Below are positions 54,754 through 63,246 of a stretch of DNA of 64,000 nucleotides, piece by piece. Origin of the DNA: Pseudomonas citronellolis. GTDB lineage: Bacteria > Pseudomonadota > Gammaproteobacteria > Pseudomonadales > Pseudomonadaceae. A program made the position numbers and the translations under genes. Within the stretch, counting starts at the first letter, position 1. Each line of letters opens with the position of its first letter. Where the stretch lies: contig NZ_FOLS01000027.1 of NCBI RefSeq assembly GCF_900112375.1, positions 57,817 through 121,816 on the forward strand, read 5' to 3'. The notes beneath the pieces were generated by a model, which worked only from the letters and a program-made list of their open reading frames with translations, made no database searches and had not been told where the DNA came from.

Positions 54754-57402
54754 ATGCAAGACCTCGATCCCGTCGAAACCCAGGAATGGCTGGACGCCCT
54801 GGAATCGGTCCTGGACCGTGAAGGTGAAGACCGCGCCCACTACCTGATGACCCGCATGGGCGAGCTGGCCAGCCGGTCCGGCACCCAACTGCCCTACGCC
54901 ATCACCACCCCGTACCGCAACACCATCCCGGTGACCCACGAAGCACGCATGCCCGGCGACCTGTTCATGGAACGCCGCATTCGCTCGCTGGTGCGCTGGA
55001 ATGCGCTGGCCATGGTGATGAAGGCGAACAAGCACGACCCGGATCTGGGCGGCCACATTTCCTCCTTCGCTTCCTCGGCAACGCTCTACGACATCGGCTT
55101 CAACTACTTCTTCCAGGCCCCGACCGACGAACACGGCGGCGACCTGGTGTTCTTCCAGGGCCACGCCTCCCCCGGCGTGTACGCCCGCGCCTTCCTCGAA
55201 GGGCGCATCAGCGAAGACCAACTGAACAACTTCCGCCAGGAAGTGGACGGCAACGGCCTGTCCTCCTACCCGCACCCGTGGCTGATGCCGGACTTCTGGC
55301 AGTTCCCCACCGTGTCCATGGGCCTGGGTCCGATCCAGGCGATCTACCAGGCGCGCTTCATGAAGTACCTGGAAAGCCGCGGCTTCATCCCCGCCGGCAA
55401 GCAGAAGGTCTGGTGCTTCATGGGCGACGGCGAGTGCGACGAGCCCGAATCCCTGGGCGCCATCTCCCTGGCCGGCCGCGAGAAGCTGGACAACCTGATC
55501 TTCGTCATCAACTGCAACCTGCAGCGCCTCGACGGCCCAGTTCGCGGCAACGGCAAGATCATCCAGGAACTCGAAGGCGTATTCCGCGGCGCCGAGTGGA
55601 ACGTCAACAAGGTCATCTGGGGCCGCTTCTGGGACCCGCTGTTCGCCAAGGACACCGCCGGCCTGCTGCAAGCGCGCATGGATGAAGTCATCGACGGCGA
55701 ATACCAGAACTACAAGGCCAAGGACGGCGCCTACGTGCGCGAGCACTTCTTCGGTGCCCGCCCGGAACTGCTGGAGATGGTCAAGGACCTCTCCGACGAG
55801 GAAGTCTGGAAGCTCAACCGTGGCGGCCACGACCCCTACAAGGTCTATGCGGCCTACCACCAGGCGGTCAACCACAAGGGCCAGCCGACCGTCATCCTGG
55901 CCAAGACCATCAAGGGCTATGGCACGGGCTCGGGCGAAGCGAAGAACATCGCGCACAACGTCAAGAAGGTCGACGTCGAGAGCCTGAAGTCGTTCCGCGA
56001 CAAGTTCGACATCCCGATCAAGGATGCCGACCTGGAAAACCTGCCGTTCTACCGCCCGGAAGAAGGCAGCGCCGAGGCCAAGTACCTGGCCGAGCGCCGC
56101 GCCGCCCTGGGTGGCGTGATGCCGGTGCGCCGCGAGAAGAGCTTCCAGGTCCCGGTTCCCCCGCTGGACACCCTCAAGGCCATCCTCGATGGCTCGGGCG
56201 ACCGCGAAATCTCCACCACCATGGCCTTCGTGCGGATCATCTCGCAGCTGGTCAAGGACAAGGAACTCGGCCCGCGCATCGTGCCGATCGTGCCTGACGA
56301 GGCGCGTACCTTCGGCATGGAAGGCATGTTCCGCCAGCTCGGCATCTACTCCTCCGTCGGCCAGCTGTACGAGCCGGTGGATAAGGACCAGGTGATGTTC
56401 TACCGCGAGGACAAGAAGGGCCAGATCCTCGAGGAAGGCATCAACGAGGCCGGCGCCATGTCCAGCTGGATCGCCGCCGGCACCTCGTACTCCACCCACA
56501 ACCAGCCGATGCTGCCGTTCTACATCTTCTACTCGATGTTCGGCTTCCAGCGCATCGGCGACCTGGCCTGGGCCGCCGGCGACAGCCGCGCCCACGGCTT
56601 CCTGGTCGGCGGCACCGCCGGGCGCACCACCTTGAACGGCGAAGGCCTGCAGCACGAGGACGGCCACAGCCACATCCTGGCCGCGACCATCCCGAACTGC
56701 CGCACCTACGACCCGACCTACGCCTACGAGCTGGCGGTGATCATCCGCGAAGGCTCGCGGCAGATGATCGAAGAGCAGCAGGACATCTTCTATTACATCA
56801 CCGTGATGAACGAGAACTACGTCCAGCCGGCCATGCCCAAGGGCGTGGAGGAAGGCATCATCAAGGGCATGTACCTGCTCGACGAGGACAAGAAGGACGC
56901 CGCTCACCACGTGCAACTGCTGGGCTCGGGCACCATCCTGCGCGAAGTGGAAGCCGCGGCGAAGATCCTCCGCGAGGACTTCGGCATCGGCGCCGACGTC
57001 TGGTCGGTCCCCAGCTTCAACGAACTGCGCCGCGACGGCCTGGCCACCGAGCGCTGGAACCGCCTGCACCCGGGCCAGAAGCCCAAGCTGAGCTACGTCG
57101 AGGAATGCCTGGGCGGCCGCAAGGGCCCGGTCATCGCCTCCACCGACTACATGAAGCTGTACGCCGAGCAGATCCGCCAGTGGGTCCCGAGCAAGGAGTA
57201 CAAGGTCCTGGGCACCGACGGTTTCGGCCGCAGCGACAGCCGTCGCAAGCTGCGTGACTTCTTCGAAGTGGACCGTCGCTGGGTCGTTCTGGCCGCGCTG
57301 GAAGCCCTGGCCGACCGTGGCGACATCGACGCCAAGGTGGTGGCCGAGGCCATCGCCAAGCTCGGTATCGACCCGGAAAAACGCAACCCGCTGGACTGCT
57401 GA
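54754..57402 (+). CDS. aceE: Pyruvate dehydrogenase E1 component
   Basis: AceE is the homodimeric thiamine-dependent E1 that decarboxylates pyruvate and acetylates the lipoyl groups of AceF. The 882-residue length is typical. The ThDP motif begins GDGECDEPES at Gly224 and closes with NCN at about 253-255. Other landmarks are GGHISSFASSATLYDIGF and DPTYAYELAVI. ATG start; aceF follows by 11 nt. It is controlled by the double operator upstream and forms an operon with aceF. Confidence 0.97.
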   Translation: MQDLDPVETQEWLDALESVLDREGEDRAHYLMTRMGELASRSGTQLPYAITTPYRNTIPVTHEARMPGDLFMERRIRSLVRWNALAMVMKANKHDPDLGGHISSFASSATLYDIGFNYFFQAPTDEHGGDLVFFQGHASPGVYARAFLEGRISEDQLNNFRQEVDGNGLSSYPHPWLMPDFWQFPTVSMGLGPIQAIYQARFMKYLESRGFIPAGKQKVWCFMGDGECDEPESLGAISLAGREKLDNLIFVINCNLQRLDGPVRGNGKIIQELEGVFRGAEWNVNKVIWGRFWDPLFAKDTAGLLQARMDEVIDGEYQNYKAKDGAYVREHFFGARPELLEMVKDLSDEEVWKLNRGGHDPYKVYAAYHQAVNHKGQPTVILAKTIKGYGTGSGEAKNIAHNVKKVDVESLKSFRDKFDIPIKDADLENLPFYRPEEGSAEAKYLAERRAALGGVMPVRREKSFQVPVPPLDTLKAILDGSGDREISTTMAFVRIISQLVKDKELGPRIVPIVPDEARTFGMEGMFRQLGIYSSVGQLYEPVDKDQVMFYREDKKGQILEEGINEAGAMSSWIAAGTSYSTHNQPMLPFYIFYSMFGFQRIGDLAWAAGDSRAHGFLVGGTAGRTTLNGEGLQHEDGHSHILAATIPNCRTYDPTYAYELAVIIREGSRQMIEEQQDIFYYITVMNENYVQPAMPKGVEEGIIKGMYLLDEDKKDAAHHVQLLGSGTILREVEAAAKILREDFGIGADVWSVPSFNELRRDGLATERWNRLHPGQKPKLSYVEECLGGRKGPVIASTDYMKLYAEQIRQWVPSKEYKVLGTDGFGRSDSRRKLRDFFEVDRRWVVLAALEALADRGDIDAKVVAEAIAKLGIDPEKRNPLDC

Positions 57403-57413
57403 GGAGACGCATT

Positions 57414-59054
57414 GTGAGCGAGCTGATCCGCGTACCCGACATCGGCAACGGTCAGGGTGAAGTCATCGAACTGCTGGTCAAGGTCGGCGACAAGGTCGAG
57501 GCCGACCAGAGCCTGCTGACCCTGGAATCCGACAAGGCCAGCATGGAAATCCCCTCGCCCAAGGCTGGCGTGGTGAAGAGCCTGAAGGTCAAGGTGGGCG
57601 ACACCCTGAAGGAAGGCGACGAGATTCTCGAGCTGGAAGTCGAGGGTGGCGCAGCCGAGATTCCGGCCGCAGCGCCTACCCCTGCCGCCGAAGCGCCCAA
57701 GGCCGAGGCTCCTGCCCCGGCCGCCGCAGCCGCGCCTGCCGCCGCCCCGGCGGCAGCGGCCAGCGTCCAGGACATCGCCGTCCCGGACATCGGCTCGGCG
57801 GGCAAGGCCAACGTCATCGAGGTCATGGTGAAAGCCGGCGACACGGTCGAGGCCGACCAGTCGCTGATCACCCTGGAATCGGACAAGGCCAGCATGGAAA
57901 TCCCCTCGCCGGCCGCCGGCGTGGTGGAAAGCGTGTCGATCAAGGTCGGTGACGAAGTCGGCACCGGCGACCTGATCCTCAAGCTCAAGGTCGCGGGCGC
58001 CGCTGCCCCGGCCGCCGCCGAACAACCGGCCGCCGCGCCGGCTCCGGCTGCTGCTCCGGCCGCTCCGGCTGCCACTGCTCCGGCTCCGGCCGCCAAGGCC
58101 GAAACCCCGGCCCCGGTCGGCGCGCCCAGCCGCGACGGCGCCAAGGTGCATGCCGGCCCGGCCGTGCGCATGCTGGCCCGCGAGTTCGGCGTCGAGCTGG
58201 CCGAAGTGAAGGCCACCGGTCCGAAAGGCCGCATCCTCAAGGAAGACGTGCAACTGTTCGTCAAGGAACAGCTGCAGCGCGCCAAGTCGGCCCCGGCCGG
58301 CGGCGCCAGCGGTGGCGCGGGCATCCCGCCGATCCCGGAAGTCGACTTCAGCAAGTTCGGCGAAGTGGAAGAAGTGGCCATGACCCGCCTGATGCAGGTC
58401 GGCGCCGCCAACCTGCACCGCAGCTGGCTGAACGTGCCCCACGTGACCCAGTTCGACCAGTCGGACATCACCGACATGGAAGCCTTCCGCGTCGCGCAGA
58501 AGGCCGCCGCCGAGAAGGCCGGCGTCAAGCTGACCGTGCTGCCGATCCTGCTCAAGGCCTGCGCCCACCTGCTCAAGGAACTGCCGGACTTCAACAGCTC
58601 CCTGGCCCCCAGCGGCAAGGCGCTGATCCGCAAGAAGTACGTGCACATCGGCTTCGCCGTGGACACCCCGGACGGCTTGCTGGTGCCGGTGATCCGCGAC
58701 GTCGACCAGAAAAGCCTGCTGCAGCTGGCCGCCGAAGCCGCCGAACTGGCGGAAAAGGCGCGCACCAAGAAGCTCTCGGCCGACGCCATGCAGGGCGCCT
58801 GCTTCACCATCTCCAGCCTCGGCCACATCGGCGGCACCGGCTTCACGCCGATCGTCAATGCGCCGGAAGTGGCGATCCTGGGTGTGAGCAAGGCGACCAT
58901 GCAGCCGGTCTGGGACGGCAAGGCCTTCCAGCCGCGCCTGATGCTGCCGCTGTCGCTGTCCTACGATCACCGGGTGATCAACGGCGCCGCCGCCGCGCGC
59001 TTCACCAAGCGCCTGGGCGAGCTGCTCGGCGACATCCGCACCCTGCTGCTGTAA
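57414..59054 (+). CDS. aceF: Pyruvate dehydrogenase E2, dihydrolipoyl acetyltransferase
   Basis: The 546-residue E2 core protein has two lipoyl domains (lipoyl Lys41 and Lys158, each in ESDKASMEIPSP), Ala/Pro-rich swinging linkers, an E1/E3-binding domain (about 240-280: VRMLAREFGVELAEVKATGPKGRILKEDV region) and the catalytic domain with His519 in SYDHRVINGAA. The Asp of the usual HxxxD is Asn523, as I recall for Azotobacter and P. aeruginosa E2. GTG start with GAGGAG 8 nt before it. No E3 gene (lpd) follows; a strong terminator ends the operon. Confidence 0.97.
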   Translation: MSELIRVPDIGNGQGEVIELLVKVGDKVEADQSLLTLESDKASMEIPSPKAGVVKSLKVKVGDTLKEGDEILELEVEGGAAEIPAAAPTPAAEAPKAEAPAPAAAAAPAAAPAAAASVQDIAVPDIGSAGKANVIEVMVKAGDTVEADQSLITLESDKASMEIPSPAAGVVESVSIKVGDEVGTGDLILKLKVAGAAAPAAAEQPAAAPAPAAAPAAPAATAPAPAAKAETPAPVGAPSRDGAKVHAGPAVRMLAREFGVELAEVKATGPKGRILKEDVQLFVKEQLQRAKSAPAGGASGGAGIPPIPEVDFSKFGEVEEVAMTRLMQVGAANLHRSWLNVPHVTQFDQSDITDMEAFRVAQKAAAEKAGVKLTVLPILLKACAHLLKELPDFNSSLAPSGKALIRKKYVHIGFAVDTPDGLLVPVIRDVDQKSLLQLAAEAAELAEKARTKKLSADAMQGACFTISSLGHIGGTGFTPIVNAPEVAILGVSKATMQPVWDGKAFQPRLMLPLSLSYDHRVINGAAAARFTKRLGELLGDIRTLLL

Positions 59055-59058
59055 CCGC

Positions 59059-59083
59059 ATCGGCCCCCTTTCAGGGGGCCGAT
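59059..59083 (+). terminator. Terminator of aceEF
   Basis: An 11-bp stem ATCGGCCCCCT / AGGGGGCCGAT with a TTC loop, 5 nt after the aceF stop, followed by CGCTTTCT. The T run is short but the stem is long. Confidence 0.75.
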
Positions 59084-59122
59084 CGCTTTCTACCAACGAG
59101 CACGCCACGCTCGTTCTCTCCA

Positions 59123-59149
59123 GCCCTGTCGGATGACGGGGCTTTTTTT
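59123..59149 (+). terminator. Second terminator downstream of aceEF
   Basis: GCCCTGTC / GACGGGGC (one G-U pair) with a GGAT loop and seven Ts. A canonical terminator. The 300-nt space before dipA holds the two terminators and presumably the dipA promoter; I see no other gene. Confidence 0.85.
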
Positions 59150-59354
59150 ATTCGCGCCGGCCGCCATAATGGCAAACAGCCATTACCCATGGCATTCTCC
59201 GATCAACGGCACCCCGCATGCCGCTCAAAATCCTCCCGGTCCCGCCGATACAGGCATTGCTTGTCAGACAAAACCGCATCATGCACCCTTGCCTTCGCCC
59301 AACAGAAGTCGGCCGAGGCAAAGTACCTCGCCCAGTAGTGGAAAACCGCCGAGC

Positions 59355-62051
59355 ATGAAGAGTCATCCCGATACCGCCAATCGCCCGGCGGTCGAGGCTG
59401 TCACCCAGCTCCCCGTCCCTTCGCGGCTGGGGCTGCTGCGCTTCGAGCGGTTGAATGAACCGAGCTGGACCCTGCTGTTCCTCGACCCGGCCTGCGAGCG
59501 CGCCTTTGGCGTGCCCGCCGCCGAACTCTGCGGCCTGCTCGACGCCCCCTACGCCAGCCTGATGGAACCCGAGGCGCGGCACCGCCTGCACGAACAGATC
59601 CAGCAGCAACTGGTGGAGCACGCCCACTACCAGGTGCGCTACGCCCTGCACACGCCCCGCGGCGTGCTGAACCTGCTGGAAGTCGGCGAGGCCTTCCAGC
59701 AGCGCGGCCGCCAGCTGCTCCACGGCTACCTGCTGCAGGACGAGGAAGGCGCCCGCCAGGAAACCCAGGGCGAGCTGGCGGAACAGAACCTGCGCCTGCA
59801 GATGTCCCTGGAGATGTACCAGCGCTCCCAGGACGAACACCTGCAGCACCTGGTGCGCTCGCGCGCCCAGCAGAACCTGATCGTGCGCCTGGCGCGGCAC
59901 CGCTACCAGTCCAGCGACCCGCTGCTGGAGGCCGCGCAGCTGATCGCCCAGGCCGCCAGCGAGGCCTACGACGTGGCCCGCGCCGGCATCTGGCGGCTGA
60001 CCGCCGACGACCACATGGAGCCGATCGCCGTCTACCGCCGCGACATCGACCAGTTCGAACTGCCGCGCGGCTTCGACGCCAGCCGCTACCCCAACTACCT
60101 GGACGCCATCAACAGCGGCCGCGCCATCGACGCCCACAACGTCCTGCAGGACCCGCGCACCCGCGAGCTGGCCGAGGCCTACCTGCGCCCGCAGGGCATC
60201 AGCGCCATGCTCGACGCCACCATCCGCGTCGGCGGCGAGGTGGTCGGCGTGCTCTGCCTGGAGCACATCGGCGAGGTGCGCCTGTGGCAGAGCGACGAGA
60301 TCGCCTTCGCCGGCGAGCTGGCCGACCAGTACGCCCAGGTCCTGATGAACCACGAGCGGCGCAGCGCCTCCAGCGCCCTGCACCTGTTCCAGCGCGCCGT
60401 CGAGCAGAGCGCCAGCGCCTTCCTACTGATCGACCGCGACGGCGTCATCGAATACGTCAACCCCAGCTTCACCGCCATCACCCAGTACGGCGCCGACGAA
60501 GTGCGCGGCCGCCGCCTGGCCGAGGTGCCGGCCCTGGCCAACCTCAGCGAGCTGCTGTTCGACGCGCGTTCCACCCTGGTCAACCAGAACAGCTGGCAGG
60601 GCGAGTTCCGCAGCCGACGCAAGAACCTCGAGCCCTACTGGGGGCAGCTGTCGCTGTCCAAGGTCTACGCCGACGACGGCGAGCTGACCCACTACATCGG
60701 CATCTACGAAGACATCACCCAGAGCAAGCTGGCCCAGCAGCACATCGAGAAGCTCGCCTACCGCGACAACCTCACGGGCCTGGCCAACCGGCACTACTTC
60801 ATCAACGTGCTGGAAGAGCGCCTGCGCGCCGGCTCCGGCCCGCCCCTGGGCCTGCTGCTGGTGGACATCGACAACTTCAAGCGGATCAACGACAGCCTCG
60901 GCCACCAGACCGGCGACAAGCTCCTCGCCAGCCTCGCCCGGCGCCTGCGCAGCAGCCTGGTGGACGGCACCACCCTGGCGCGCTTCGCCAGCAACGAATT
61001 CGCCGTGCTGCTGGAGGAATCCAGCCCCGGCCGCGGCGAGCGGGTGGCGGCACAGATTCTCGACGTGCTCGACAAGCCGCTGTTCGTCGACAACCAGCTG
61101 ATCAACATCACCGGCTCCATCGGCCTGGCCTACGCGCCGCAGCACGGCCATGACCCGCAGACGCTGATGAAGAACGCCGGCCTCGCCCTGCACAAGGCCA
61201 AGGCCAACGGCAAGCACCAGCTGCAGACCTTCACCGAGGAAATGACCGCCGAGGCCAGCCACAAGCTGTTCGTCGAGAACAACCTGCGCCGCGCCCTGGT
61301 GCAGAACGAACTGGCAGTGCACTACCAGCCCAAGCTGTGCCTGCGCAGCGGCCAGCTGCTCGGCCTGGAGGCGCTGCTGCGCTGGCAGCACCCGGAGAAG
61401 GGCATGATCCGCCCGGACCAGTTCATCAGCGTGGCCGAGGAAACCGGGCTGATCATCCCCATCGGCAAGTGGGTGATCCGCGAGGCCTGCCGCATGGGCC
61501 GCGAGCTGACGGAAAACGGCCTGGGCGACCTGAACATCGCCATCAACCTGTCGCCCAAGCAGTTCAGCGACCCCGACCTGGTCGGCTCCATCGCCGCCAT
61601 CCTCCACGAGGAACAGGTGCCGGCCGGGCGCCTGGAGCTGGAACTGACCGAAAGCCTGCTGCTGGACGCCACCGCCGACACCAAGCAGCAGCTCGAACGC
61701 CTCAAGCAACTGGGCCTGACCCTGGCCATGGACGACTTCGGCACCGGCTACTCGTCGCTGAGCTACCTGAAGAAATTCCCCATCGACGTCATCAAGATCG
61801 ACCGCAGCTTCATCAAGGACATCCCGGACAACCAGGACGACATGGAAATCACCTCGGCGGTGATCGCCATGGCCCACAACCTCAAGCTGCAGGTGGTCGC
61901 CGAAGGCGTCGAGACCGCCGCCCAGCTGGCCTTCCTGCGGCGCAACCGCTGCGACATCGGCCAGGGCTACCTGTTCGACAAGCCGATCCCCGGCGCCCAG
62001 CTCGCCAGCAGCCTGCAGCGCTACCCCTGCCGCTCGCACACGCCCGACTGA
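59355..62051 (+). CDS. dipA: c-di-GMP phosphodiesterase DipA (GAF-PAS-degenerate GGDEF-EAL)
   Basis: An 898-residue cytoplasmic signalling protein. After an N-terminal PAS-like and coiled-coil region comes a GAF domain (about 190-335), a PAS domain (about 345-460), a GGDEF domain (about 470-630) whose signature is ASNEF instead of GGDEF, and an EAL domain (about 645-890) with the intact motifs LEALLRWQHP and MDDFGTGYSSL. It should therefore degrade, not make, c-di-GMP, as reported for DipA, which promotes biofilm dispersal in P. aeruginosa. I chose the ATG giving the known length; the frame extends 74 codons further, through a terminator. Confidence 0.93.
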   Translation: MKSHPDTANRPAVEAVTQLPVPSRLGLLRFERLNEPSWTLLFLDPACERAFGVPAAELCGLLDAPYASLMEPEARHRLHEQIQQQLVEHAHYQVRYALHTPRGVLNLLEVGEAFQQRGRQLLHGYLLQDEEGARQETQGELAEQNLRLQMSLEMYQRSQDEHLQHLVRSRAQQNLIVRLARHRYQSSDPLLEAAQLIAQAASEAYDVARAGIWRLTADDHMEPIAVYRRDIDQFELPRGFDASRYPNYLDAINSGRAIDAHNVLQDPRTRELAEAYLRPQGISAMLDATIRVGGEVVGVLCLEHIGEVRLWQSDEIAFAGELADQYAQVLMNHERRSASSALHLFQRAVEQSASAFLLIDRDGVIEYVNPSFTAITQYGADEVRGRRLAEVPALANLSELLFDARSTLVNQNSWQGEFRSRRKNLEPYWGQLSLSKVYADDGELTHYIGIYEDITQSKLAQQHIEKLAYRDNLTGLANRHYFINVLEERLRAGSGPPLGLLLVDIDNFKRINDSLGHQTGDKLLASLARRLRSSLVDGTTLARFASNEFAVLLEESSPGRGERVAAQILDVLDKPLFVDNQLINITGSIGLAYAPQHGHDPQTLMKNAGLALHKAKANGKHQLQTFTEEMTAEASHKLFVENNLRRALVQNELAVHYQPKLCLRSGQLLGLEALLRWQHPEKGMIRPDQFISVAEETGLIIPIGKWVIREACRMGRELTENGLGDLNIAINLSPKQFSDPDLVGSIAAILHEEQVPAGRLELELTESLLLDATADTKQQLERLKQLGLTLAMDDFGTGYSSLSYLKKFPIDVIKIDRSFIKDIPDNQDDMEITSAVIAMAHNLKLQVVAEGVETAAQLAFLRRNRCDIGQGYLFDKPIPGAQLASSLQRYPCRSHTPD

Positions 62052-62299
62052 GATGCCTCACCTGGTCATAGCTGTTTTACGCAGAGACTCGAGCAGCGCC
62101 CTATCTCGGTAGGTCCCTTCGCCTCTGCCAAGTAGTCACAGCCAAAACACCCCAAGAACCACTAACACTTCTCAATCGACCTTGCCCAAGTCAGCAAGAT
62201 GACTATCACCCGCCATGGCAGCGCCAGGAAAATATGAATATTAACTAGAGTGCAACTTTGAGCAAACAAATTACTGCCTCAAAAAACACACTACGCAAT

Positions 62300-62659
62300 C
62301 TATATAACAGGGCCAACCTCCTTGGCTCGACAAGCTTTCCGGATCGCAAAGCATATAATTTCAAAAATTATGTATACAACACCTAACATTGCTAGATATA
62401 CCCAACCACTAGATATGCTCGGCCCACAGTACGTTCTGGTAAGGCACTTGAGAACTCGCCCCGCAATGTAAACATCGCTCCACAGGGCTACTACTGCGAA
62501 AAATATAGCGAGAAACGCCAATACTATATTCCGTATCTGCCTCCCACCTTTTAGCGTGTCCCTCAACACTTGCCATACTCTACAAGGGATCAACCCGACA
62601 GCAGCCAAGCCTACAAATCCCAGCAAGTAAATCAGTCCATTGAAAAGAAACTCTCTCAT
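62300..62659 (-). CDS. Small hypothetical membrane protein
   Basis: A 119-residue protein with three likely transmembrane segments (about 6-25, 42-62 and 85-108) and Cys residues between them (VLKCLTRTYCGPS). GAAGG lies 5 nt before the ATG. Codon use is AT-richer than in the rest of the window. I do not recognise a family. It lies behind an RHS toxin tail and a probable immunity gene, so it may be a further immunity protein or the remnant of an older cassette; this is inference. The 248 nt on its left, to dipA, hold no gene I can see. Confidence 0.6.
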   Translation of the reverse strand: MREFLFNGLIYLLGFVGLAAVGLIPCRVWQVLRDTLKGGRQIRNIVLAFLAIFFAVVALWSDVYIAGRVLKCLTRTYCGPSISSGWVYLAMLGVVYIIFEIICFAIRKACRAKEVGPVI

Positions 62660-62880
62660 GGTTACCTTCTCACTTGGCGCAACAAGCTTCCCAACCAAGA
62701 TATTCCACCTTCCCCTTGGGCAATTCAGCTCGACCAAGGCAGCCAAACCCTTCCGTGACTATACCTACCCATCTCAATCAGGGAAAAATTCTTACGACCG
62801 AACTTTCATTTACCGGCGTACTCGGCATCAGCGAAAGTAGACTGTAGCTAGACTGCTCGTATTGAGTGTCCGTATAGAAA

Positions 62881-63234
62881 TCACCCAAGCCACTCAGCCA
62901 ATGCATCCGACGAGGCATATCCAACCAGATACAGCGTCCCCTTATCATTTCTTATGGCCAAAGAAAAAGTCTTATTTTTCTCATCATAAAGCAACTCGTC
63001 ATTCTCGCTTTTTGCAATGCACAGCATTTCATAAGAATCAGCAGTAAACTCCGTAAACTCTCTAGTCCACTCGGTTGTATAAACTTCAACAGCAACCGGC
63101 TCAATAGCATGCTCAATTAAATACTCCTGATTTTTACTTATATACTCATCCCTACCCCCCTCCCCAATATTTGGAGTCGATGTCGGATGTGCAAACGACT
63201 CTTTAAGAAGCTCTATTACATCTGACCTATCCAT
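62881..63234 (-). CDS. Probable immunity protein of the RHS toxin
   Basis: A 117-residue, acidic, soluble protein starting at an ATG preceded by AAGGGACGG, 12 nt after the stop codon of the RHS tail. Position directly behind a polymorphic-toxin tip, small size and low GC are the usual marks of a cognate immunity gene. I see no motif that identifies a family. The function is inferred from context only. Confidence 0.65.
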   Translation of the reverse strand: MDRSDVIELLKESFAHPTSTPNIGEGGRDEYISKNQEYLIEHAIEPVAVEVYTTEWTREFTEFTADSYEMLCIAKSENDELLYDEKNKTFSLAIRNDKGTLYLVGYASSDALAEWLG

Positions 63235-63246
63235 TCAACCGTCCCT

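Noticed and set aside
59133..59354. Upstream ATG start of dipA
   Set aside because: It lies inside a canonical terminator hairpin and T run, and the extra residues have no domain. The later ATG gives the expected length.
62660..62746. 29-codon N-terminal extension of the small membrane protein
   Set aside because: The internal ATG has GAAGG 5 nt upstream and begins directly before the first membrane segment; the extension is hydrophilic and unsupported.
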